Shown here: one piece after another, positions 1 to 5,343 of the stretch
How positions within the stretch are numbered: position 1 is the first letter of the stretch
Layout: each line of letters begins with the position of its first letter
Source of the DNA: Defluviitaleaceae bacterium
GTDB taxonomy: Bacteria; Bacillota; Clostridia; Lachnospirales; WQUN01
Assembly: GCA_009781765.1 (NCBI GenBank)
Contig: WQVC01000024.1
Span: 1 to 34,005, forward strand
Direction: 5' to 3'
DNA: 34,005 nt
Translations under genes and position numbers: made by a program
Notes under the pieces: generated by a model
Databases searched by the model: none
Seen by the model: the letters and a program-made list of their open reading frames with translations, nothing else
Told to the model about the DNA's origin: nothing

Positions 1-204
1 CCGCCGCAACCGTCCGGAATTGTCCTTCCCGAAGGGACGGCATATTGGGCAGTAAACGGCGTAAGATGGGCGATGGAGAACGGCATATCCGACGGGCAAC
101 GCCCCGCGGCGAATGTTACCCGTCAAGAAGTTATGCAAATGCTTTTCAATTTTTACAACTTTTCGGAGAGCAATTGCGATTGCTCGGCGGTTTGTGGCGG
201 GTGA
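1..204 (+). CDS. C-terminal end of an S-layer homology (SLH) domain protein (5' partial)
   Basis: Frame 1 is open from the window edge to TGA at 202-204 and gives 67 residues. The segment AYWAVNGVRWAMENGISDG, followed by an N-V-T-R-Q-E-V-M-x-M-L-F stretch, matches the SLH repeat pattern (aromatic, W-A, G-I-x-x-G, then I/V-T-R-x-E). SLH domains anchor proteins to pyruvylated secondary cell-wall polymer in many Bacillota and related bacteria. This is the last SLH repeat, followed by a short Cys-containing tail (C-D-C and VCGG) that is unusual for an exported SLH protein. The upstream domains, and hence the enzymatic or structural role, lie outside the window. Confidence 0.8.
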   Translation, partial: PPQPSGIVLPEGTAYWAVNGVRWAMENGISDGQRPAANVTRQEVMQMLFNFYNFSESNCDCSAVCGG

Positions 205-828
205 TTATTCCATGTTGCTAACTCGTTACTATCCGCCGTAAAAACCAACTTATTGCAAAACCGAGGTTGCTTCTTGAAACGCTCCAATTTGCGGCGCATT
301 CATGGAGCAAAACACACGTGAGTACCTGTTGAAAAATGGAGCAAAATCATGCTAAAATATGTACGAAACAAAAAACCATAACGGCTGTAAAGATGCAGAC
401 ACACCCAAACAGCGAACACAGGGGATTCGAAACATCACCTGCGCACAAGGCAAAAGCCTTTCATTATGGTAGGCATAGTTTAACACGGCTCACCGGTTTG
501 TTCAATTGGACTTTTGTGAACCTTTGCGGGCGTCTTGTCTCCGACGCTTGGCTTGCGGGCTCCGGCACATACCCACCCCGGTTGTGCGGAGTTTCGTTTC
601 GCGACGCACCGGTTTTTGAGCTTTGTGTTGCTTTGTTTACTTGTTGAGGGCATGTCTCGGTTTGCATGTGTTGAACCTTACATATCAAGCTCGCAGGTGA
701 TGGCAGATTTTTTGCCGTCCCTACGGGCTTTTTTGTTTCCTCGGACGGCGGGCGCAGAATACTCGCGCTGCGTCCCGTCTCCGTGTATTTTTTCGGTTTG
801 CGCTTCGGTGCGGCAAACCGCAACGGGA
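205..828. other. Gap without a convincing gene; structure-rich
   Basis: No reading frame here has a recognisable protein pattern or a start with a good ribosome site. There are several small inverted repeats: AAGGC/GCCTT near 446-460, GCGTC/GACGC near 529-546, and CTCCGGCACA pairing with TGTGCGGAG near 559-591. A sigma70-type promoter lies at 329-358, about 470 bases ahead of the regulator gene. The stretch could hold an untranslated RNA or a long leader, but no known RNA family is recognisable. Confidence 0.4.
329..358 (+). promoter_or_regulatory. Candidate sigma70-type promoter
   Basis: TTGAAA (329-334) and TAAAAT (353-358) are separated by 18 bases. It overlaps one of two copies of TGGAGCAAAA (about 303 and 337). 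It would drive the XRE-type gene through a long leader, or an RNA in the gap. Confidence 0.4.
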
Positions 829-1092
829 GTGATTTTTATAACAGTAAGAGCGATTATAGACGAGATATTACTGCGCTACGAAGTAGGCGACCGCGTAAAA
901 GCATTGCGCAAAGCGAACAATATGTCGGTGAAAGACCTCGCAAAGCAAATGAGTATACGCACGGGTTCTTTGAGGATGATTGAATTCGGAGGCCGCGAAA
1001 TTACAGCATACAACTACCTGCGACTGCATGAAATTTTCGGCGTGTCCCTGCACTACATCATTACCGGGAAAGAGCTTGAGGAGAAGCCTTAA
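829..1092 (+). CDS. Small XRE-family helix-turn-helix regulator
   Basis: The 87-residue product contains a near-complete XRE/Cro-type helix-turn-helix: V-G-D-R-V-K-A-L-R-K-A-N-N-M-S-V-K-D-L-A-K-Q-M, then a turn and the recognition helix region T-G-S-L-R-M-I-E, ending with Y-L-R-L-H-E-I-F-G-V-S-L-H-Y-I-I-T-G-K. The last part is the usual Y-L-x-x-I-A-x-x-L-x-V-S-x-x-x-L-x-x-G form. It should bind DNA as a dimer; no target is evident. The start is uncertain: GTG at 829 is the nearest plausible start, with GGGAG too close to be ideal, and the frame stays open upstream through sequence that does not look coding. A long hairpin follows the stop. Confidence 0.65.
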   Translation: MIFITVRAIIDEILLRYEVGDRVKALRKANNMSVKDLAKQMSIRTGSLRMIEFGGREITAYNYLRLHEIFGVSLHYIITGKELEEKP

Positions 1093-1100
1093 TTTAACCA

Positions 1101-1152
1101 CGGAAATCAATTTTCAAGTTTTCGGGGGCGAAGCCCCGAAAATTGATTTCCG
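1101..1152. terminator. Long hairpin between convergent genes
   Basis: CGGAAATCAATTTTC (1101-1115) pairs perfectly with GAAAATTGATTTCCG (1138-1152), and an inner GGGGC/GCCCC hairpin sits in the loop. Pairing extends outward with small mismatches through TTAAC/GTTAA. It lies just after the XRE gene stop and just before the stop of the convergent dehydrogenase, so a bidirectional terminator role is likely. The GGGGGCGAAGCCCC core resembles the end hairpins of the palindromic elements elsewhere in the window. Confidence 0.6.
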
Positions 1153-1154
1153 CG

Positions 1155-2735
1155 TTAATTTAACGCCGACCTCACCGCTCCCGGCGCGGCGGAAACTTTG
1201 GCAAAAAGCTCTTCAACTTTTTCGCCCAACCCGACTTCATACAAATTCACACCGAAAAGGCTTTCATTCGATAAAATCGGGCGAAGGTCTATTTTTTTGC
1301 CGAACGGCACACCGTACAGAACATTCAATTCCTCCGGCAAGCGCGGGTCGGGCGAAAGGTCGAGCTTCGCGCCGTCGTCGTTTATGCCCATGCGATACCG
1401 CAAAAAAAGCGCGAAAAACAGCGATACCGCAGGAAACTCGGCGACGAAATCCGGCTTATCGCCTTGGGCAGCGGCGGCGTTCACTCGCGTTTTCAGCGCG
1501 CTGAAGCGAATCGGAATTTTTTGCGAGGTATCGCAAGCAATTCGTGCGGGCGCGTCGGGGATGAAGGGGTTCGGAAAACGCGACGTTAAAACTTCGTTCA
1601 AAAATTCCGCAGGGTCAATAATGCCGGGATGCTCGACGGCGGGCAGAAGTTCGTTTGCGGCGCGACGAATCAGCGCGACAAGGTTTTCGTCCTTCATGCA
1701 GGCGGAAATTGTGGGGTAGCCCAAAAGCATTCCGCTGACCGCCAAAATTGTGTGCAACGGGTTCAAGCACGCGCAAACCTTCATTTGGTCGGCTTTGCGC
1801 ACGGTTTCGCGGTCGGTCATGTAGACGCCGGACGGCGAGCGTGAGGCATCGGCAGTGTTTTCGGCTTCGGGGAAACGTGCGGCGTCGGTCGCTTGTCCTC
1901 GGTGACAAAAAGCAGGGCGACCGTTGGGGAAATCGTCTTCAATAACAAGATACGCCGCCGATTCGGCATTTACAAACGGCGCGACGAAAGTATGTTTGGT
2001 CGTTTCGATAATTTCCGTATCTTCAAAGCCGTCTGCCGCAAGAATTTTCGCAACTTCTTCCGACGGGCGCGGCGTGATTTTGTCAATCATCGTCCACGGG
2101 AACGCGAGCGTTTCCACATATTGAGTAAATTTGTCGGAAATATTCCACGCGCGGGCAACGGTCAACACCGACTTTTTAAGCTGCGTACCGTTTTCCGCAA
2201 AATTATCCATCGTGACAAGAGCAAGCGGCGGTGCGCCGGCTTCGAAGCGCGCCAAAAGTCCCGCCGCAAGCTGTTCAATCGTCGTTTTCGCGGCGGCGGG
2301 CGACGGACAAATTTCGCCGACAGCATAGCCTTTTTCGGTAATCGTGAGGCTCACCATTTGCAACGACGGCGCGGCAATAATTTTTTTCACCCGCGCAAGG
2401 TCGCAGGAAAACGCATCCGCGACGCTCGCGATTACACGCTTTTCGATGCTTCCGTCGGTGCGAAGCGTCACGCCGAGCGTCAAATTATCATACGGCGCGA
2501 ACGACTTCGGGACGATTTCCTCATCGAAGCCTTCGTACACGATAATTCCCGTGTCGGCAAGCCCCGCATCAAGCAAATCCTGATGCGCTGCCGCAACAAA
2601 TACGCGAAAAATATTTCCCGCGCCCATGTGCAACCACGTCGGCGCGGCGGCGGTTTTCGCCCGCATTGCGGGTACGTCGAATTTCGGCAGGGTGTAGCCC
2701 GGTTTCCAAGTTGTTTCAATCAATGTCAGTTTCAT
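1155..2735 (-). CDS. Mannitol dehydrogenase-family oxidoreductase (probable fructuronate/tagaturonate reductase type)
   Basis: The 526-residue product belongs to the long-chain mannitol dehydrogenase family, which includes D-mannitol 2-dehydrogenase and the uronate reductases UxuB and UxaB. These are NAD(P)-dependent polyol/ketose oxidoreductases. Seen in sequence: an N-terminal nucleotide-binding motif H-M-G-A-G-N-I-F-R with H-Q-D-L-L-D; M-D-N-F-A-E-N-G; W-T-M-I-D-K-I-T-P-R-P; and the catalytic block M-K-V-C-A-C-L-N-P-L-H-T with Lys, Asn and His. C-terminal D-T-S-Q-K-I-P-I-R-F is also typical. Residues 276-302 look like an extra segment between F-P-N-G-R-P-A and G-V-Y-M-T-D-R (see 1830-1910). 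The ATG overlaps the stop of the upstream reductase (ATGA), implying translational coupling. The exact substrate cannot be assigned from sequence. Confidence 0.85.
   Translation of the reverse strand: MKLTLIETTWKPGYTLPKFDVPAMRAKTAAAPTWLHMGAGNIFRVFVAAAHQDLLDAGLADTGIIVYEGFDEEIVPKSFAPYDNLTLGVTLRTDGSIEKRVIASVADAFSCDLARVKKIIAAPSLQMVSLTITEKGYAVGEICPSPAAAKTTIEQLAAGLLARFEAGAPPLALVTMDNFAENGTQLKKSVLTVARAWNISDKFTQYVETLAFPWTMIDKITPRPSEEVAKILAADGFEDTEIIETTKHTFVAPFVNAESAAYLVIEDDFPNGRPAFCHRGQATDAARFPEAENTADASRSPSGVYMTDRETVRKADQMKVCACLNPLHTILAVSGMLLGYPTISACMKDENLVALIRRAANELLPAVEHPGIIDPAEFLNEVLTSRFPNPFIPDAPARIACDTSQKIPIRFSALKTRVNAAAAQGDKPDFVAEFPAVSLFFALFLRYRMGINDDGAKLDLSPDPRLPEELNVLYGVPFGKKIDLRPILSNESLFGVNLYEVGLGEKVEELFAKVSAAPGAVRSALN
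1830..1910 (-). repeat. Suspected 81-bp in-frame insertion inside the dehydrogenase gene
   Basis: The 27 codons between F-P-N-G-R-P-A and G-V-Y-M-T-D-R encode a hydrophilic stretch beginning F-C-H-R-G-Q-A-T-D and ending A-S-R-S-P-S. As I recall the family, these two motifs are separated by only a few residues. The length is a multiple of three, so the frame is kept. The segment is not itself a clear palindrome, and no second copy was recognised in the window. The insertion status rests on comparison with the family from memory. Confidence 0.45.
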
Positions 2736-3865
2736 GCAAAAATCCTCCCGGCTTCTTTCAAATTTTCAATTATTTTAACTCCGAAGGGGCAACGTGATTC
2801 GCAATTGCCGCATTCGATGCACGTTCCGCCGGGAAGCGCGGCATAATGCGAACGCACCGACGGCGGAATGCTTGCCGTATCAAGGCGGGCGATGTCCAAA
2901 TATTTATGAACGCCCGCGATGTCGATTTCCGCCGGACACGGCTGGCAATGACTGCAATACACGCAGTTTCCGGCGAAATCTGCGCGAAGGTCGCGTATCG
3001 TATCGCTGAAATCCTTCTCCTCGGCGGAAGCGGAAAGATATTCGGCAATTTGCCGCATTTCGGCGGCGGTTCGGCAGCCGGGCAACACGCTTGCAGCCGC
3101 CGGCCGCGAAAGCGCGTAATGCACGCATTGATTGAGCGTCAACGGCTTGGCGTAGGGCGTGTGGTCGGCGGAAAGCAACTTGCCCGCGCCCAACGCCTTC
3201 ATAACGGTTATGCCGATATTTTCCCGCTCGCACAGGTCGTAAAGCGCGGCGCGTTCCGGGTCGATGCCGCGAAACAACGCGCCGGCAAATTGTTTGTCGA
3301 TTTGCTCCAACGCCGGCATATGCGGCGGCAACATGTCAAACGCCGGATTTATGCTGAACATCAACATATCGACTTCGCCGGTTGCAATCACTCGCTTTGC
3401 CGTTGCCGGATTATGCGAGCTGAACCCGATATGCCGAATATCGCCCTGCCTTTTCAGCTTCCGCGCGTACTCGATAAATTCCGTTTCGAAAACATTTTTG
3501 AAATCGTCCTCGCTGTCGATGAAAAACAACATGCCGAAATCAATGTAGCCGAAAAGCCGCAACAGCGTTTCGAAATATTTTTTCACCGTCGGCATATCCC
3601 GACTTATATCGTACTGCTGATTCACGTCGCTCGCGCCGATATGCCCCTGAATCAGCAGATTTTTTCTGCGTCCGCCAATCGCTTTTGCAACATGCGTACG
3701 AACTTCCTCGCCCGGCATAAACACATCCAAGAGATTCACACCGATGTCGAGGGCGGCATCAATAGTTTCCGCAACCTGCTCATACGGCTTTCTGTCCAGA
3801 TGTTCGCACCCGAGCCCGATTACGCCGACATTTTCGTTTGTTCTTCCGAGCTTACGAAATTCCAT
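2732..3865 (-). CDS. Aldo/keto reductase with C-terminal 4Fe-4S domain
   Basis: The 377-residue product starts M-E-F-R-K-L-G-R-T, the usual aldo/keto reductase opening. It has a TIM-barrel pattern with I-R-H-I-G-F-S-S-H near the middle and V-L-P-G-C-R-T in the cofactor-binding part. The last 80 residues carry two ferredoxin-like clusters: C-V-Y-C-S-H-C-Q-P-C-P and C-I-E-C-G-N-C-E-S-R-C-P-F. This marks the iron-sulfur aldo/keto reductase group common in anaerobes. The expected tyrosine after the early Asp is not seen: the sequence reads L-L-D-V-F-M-P-G-E-E, so the classical catalytic tetrad is incomplete. The start has a good AAGGAGG site. It is followed by and coupled to the dehydrogenase through a 4-base overlap, suggesting a shared sugar-acid or alcohol pathway. 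The substrate is unknown. Confidence 0.85.
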   Translation of the reverse strand: MEFRKLGRTNENVGVIGLGCEHLDRKPYEQVAETIDAALDIGVNLLDVFMPGEEVRTHVAKAIGGRRKNLLIQGHIGASDVNQQYDISRDMPTVKKYFETLLRLFGYIDFGMLFFIDSEDDFKNVFETEFIEYARKLKRQGDIRHIGFSSHNPATAKRVIATGEVDMLMFSINPAFDMLPPHMPALEQIDKQFAGALFRGIDPERAALYDLCERENIGITVMKALGAGKLLSADHTPYAKPLTLNQCVHYALSRPAAASVLPGCRTAAEMRQIAEYLSASAEEKDFSDTIRDLRADFAGNCVYCSHCQPCPAEIDIAGVHKYLDIARLDTASIPPSVRSHYAALPGGTCIECGNCESRCPFGVKIIENLKEAGRIFA

Positions 3866-3890
3866 GATAACCTCCTTATTTTAATAAAGT

Positions 3891-4031
3891 CGCGGGACTC
3901 CGCCCCGCACCCCGGAAACTTTTGAAAAAGTTTCATCAAAACTTTAATTTAAAATCGCGCTTCGCGCGATTTTATGAATTTTTGTCGAACTTTTTTTAAA
4001 AAGTTCGCCGGGTGCGGGACGGAGTCCCGCG
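3891..4031. repeat. Compound palindromic element, copy A1 (cloverleaf plan)
   Basis: Terminal inverted repeat CGCGGGACTC (3891-3900) / GAGTCCCGCG (4022-4031) is perfect. Inside are three perfect hairpins: GAAACTTTT/AAAAGTTTC at 3915-3934, AAAATCGCGC/GCGCGATTTT centred at 3961-3962, and CGAACTTTTT/AAAAAGTTCG at 3986-4007. The whole 141 bp is symmetrical about its centre. It lies between the DUF2752 gene and the aldo/keto reductase, where it could also end transcription. Confidence 0.85.
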
Positions 4032-4034
4032 GTT

Positions 4035-4457
4035 TTAATCAAAAATAAAATCCATTAACTGCCGCAAAGCCGCGTTTTCGTTCATAACCATGGGCGGCGT
4101 GTGCGGGAAGAGAAAAATCATCCGTATGATGTACACGATAAAATACAGCACGACAATTCCGAGCAAAACGGCGTTTTCGCGCTTGCTCGGCGGCTTGTGC
4201 CGAAAAACGGTATGTCGCACGGCGGCGTATGCCAAAAATCCGAGCGAAACGAGAATCAGCGGCATGTATGAATGCGCCGCGAGAAATTGCCCGGAAAGCA
4301 GCAAAACAGCCGCACGGGTTGAACCGCAAGCGGGGCAGGGGAATCCGACCGTTGCCTGTAAAAAACAAATCGAGCCCGTCAGCAAATACACCCCTGCGAT
4401 AAAAAGCAACGCAAAGGGAGCGACGAGCGCGATTATTAAAATTTTATTGCGCTTCAA
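4035..4457 (-). CDS. DUF2752 small membrane protein
   Basis: The product is about 140 residues. It has a short basic N-terminus, a hydrophobic segment, then the hallmark G-F-P-C-P-A-C-G-S-T-R-A of DUF2752 (usual form G-x-P-C-P-x-C-G-x-T-R), followed by two more hydrophobic segments. The C-P-x-C-G cysteines may bind a metal or form a disulfide; the family has no established function. The start is uncertain. TTG at 4457 lies 14 bases after the stop of the upstream DUF4282 gene and has no good ribosome site, so reinitiation is likely. A TTG at 4523 inside the upstream gene is the alternative. It is downstream in a two-gene operon with DUF4282. Confidence 0.7.
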   Translation of the reverse strand: MKRNKILIIALVAPFALLFIAGVYLLTGSICFLQATVGFPCPACGSTRAAVLLLSGQFLAAHSYMPLILVSLGFLAYAAVRHTVFRHKPPSKRENAVLLGIVVLYFIVYIIRMIFLFPHTPPMVMNENAALRQLMDFIFD

Positions 4458-4470
4458 TTTCGTAACGTGT

Positions 4471-4794
4471 TCAGCCCTTGTTGTTAAGGTCGCGAAGTTC
4501 TTTATGCATGGAGAAGAACACAATCAGCCATTCGCAGGCTATGCGGAAAATAACCAAGTTGACTATGATGCCGATAATAACAAGAATCGGTCCGCCGAGA
4601 ATCATAAGTATGCCCGCGCCTACCTGATCTGAGGTAATCATGCCGATTCCGCCGATAAACATGGTGAAAATGTAAAGAATTCCCCCCAAAATAATAAGCG
4701 CAGACCCGATTACGTAAAACCACTTCATAATAATCGGGGTGATTTTGATGTCGAAGTTAAGAAACTCCCTGAATTTGCTCGGTTTTTCGTCCAT
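4471..4794 (-). CDS. DUF4282 small membrane protein
   Basis: The product has 107 residues. It opens with M-D-E-K-P-S-K-F-R-E-F-L-N-F-D, then two hydrophobic segments around residues 20-45 and 55-85, ending with R-I-A-C-E-W-L-I-V-F-F-S-M-H-K-E-L. The F-L-x-F-D-x-x-I-T-P start and the R-x-x-x-E-x-x-I-V-x-F end fit DUF4282, a membrane family of unknown function. The start was chosen at 4794 because GAGGAG lies eight bases upstream. The mRNA leader from the promoter at 4972-5000 carries palindrome B1. Confidence 0.75.
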   Translation of the reverse strand: MDEKPSKFREFLNFDIKITPIIMKWFYVIGSALIILGGILYIFTMFIGGIGMITSDQVGAGILMILGGPILVIIGIIVNLVIFRIACEWLIVFFSMHKELRDLNNKG

Positions 4795-4829
4795 AAACAA
4801 GCTCCTCTCGCTGTTTTTTTGATATATCC

Positions 4830-4970
4830 GACTTCTTGCGTAACTGTAATTTTCGTTTCGGGGTTCGCGGCAAAACACCTCGCTCAATGTCGTTTTGCTT
4901 CGCAAAACAACCGGTCGCTCGGCAAGCCGCGCACCCCCTCGCCGAAAATTTTGAAGTTATGCAAGAAGTC
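4830..4970. repeat. Palindromic element B1
   Basis: GACTTCTTGCGTAACT (4830-4845) pairs with AGTTATGCAAGAAGTC (4955-4970) with one G-T mismatch. Further in, ATTTTCG/CGAAAAT and GCGGC/GCCGC pair, and an internal GTTTTGC-TTC-GCAAAAC hairpin lies near 4893-4909. It shares CTGTAATTTTCG, CTCGGCAAG and CGAAAATTTT blocks with the element at 9804-9899, so these two are related. Confidence 0.75.
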
Positions 4971-4971
4971 T

Positions 4972-5000
4972 ATTTAAACATGACAAAATTTTCATGTCAA
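4972..5000 (-). promoter_or_regulatory. Sigma70-type promoter for the DUF4282-DUF2752 pair
   Basis: On the minus strand TTGACA (5000-4995) and TTAAAT (4977-4972) are 17 bases apart. The spacer and -35 contain TGACA/TGTCA inverted repeats (4981-4999), a possible operator. Transcription would begin inside palindrome B1. Confidence 0.6.
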
Positions 5001-5052
5001 ATATTTTTGTCGCGACAACTTGCGAAAGCGCGTTGCGTTTTCGGATGCCGGT

Positions 5053-5090
5053 AAAATCAATTGGTAGCCGCACAGCTACCGATTGGTTTT
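5053..5090. other. Hairpin upstream of the activase promoter
   Basis: AAAATCAATTGGTAGC (5053-5068) and GCTACCGATTGGTTTT (5075-5090) form a nearly perfect 16-base stem with a 6-base loop. It sits just before the plus-strand promoter. A perfect 12-bp palindrome, TTGTCGCGACAA, lies at 5007-5018. Either could be a protein-binding site. Confidence 0.45.
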
Positions 5091-5105
5091 GCAAATTTTT
5101 TGCTG

Positions 5106-5134
5106 TTGAACTTTACGGCGGAAATCTGTACAAT
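5106..5134 (+). promoter_or_regulatory. Sigma70-type promoter for the dehydratase activase gene
   Basis: TTGAAC (5106-5111) and TACAAT (5129-5134) are 17 bases apart. The predicted leader of about 200 bases contains the long palindrome C just ahead of the ribosome site. Confidence 0.6.
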
Positions 5135-5180
5135 TGCGACGATGTTCCGGTCGCTTTTCAGTGCGGTCGTCACAAGGAGA

Positions 5181-5332
5181 TGCGAATCAAGAGTTCAAAA
5201 CAACGCGCCGCCGCAAATGCCTTGTGGCGAGCGACCGGTCGTTTTTTTCGGATGCTTTTCCCGAAAAAACGACATCGAGCGAGCCGTTTACAAGGCATCG
5301 GCGGAGCGTTGTTTCCTACCCTTGATTCGCGT
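5181..5332. repeat. Palindromic element C in the activase 5' leader
   Basis: GCGAATCAAG (5182-5191) pairs with CTTGATTCGC (5321-5330). Inward there are AACAACGC/GCGTTGTT, ATGCCTTGT/ACAAGGCAT, and a central TCGTTTTTTTCGG/CCCGAAAAAACGA hairpin. The element is roughly 150 bp, interrupted by small asymmetric bulges. It ends directly before the AGGAGG of the activase gene. Confidence 0.8.
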
Positions 5333-5343
5333 GAGGAGGAATT

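Noticed and set aside
535-828. Upstream extension of the XRE regulator reading frame
   Set aside because: The extra residues have no fold pattern and no ribosome site precedes them; the domain begins only near residue 15 of the shorter form.
1893-3925. Long plus-strand open frames (1893-2846 and 2846-3925)
   Set aside because: They lie antisense to the dehydrogenase and aldo/keto reductase, are Arg-rich with no family pattern, and have no suitable start sites. The minus-strand genes explain the sequence fully.
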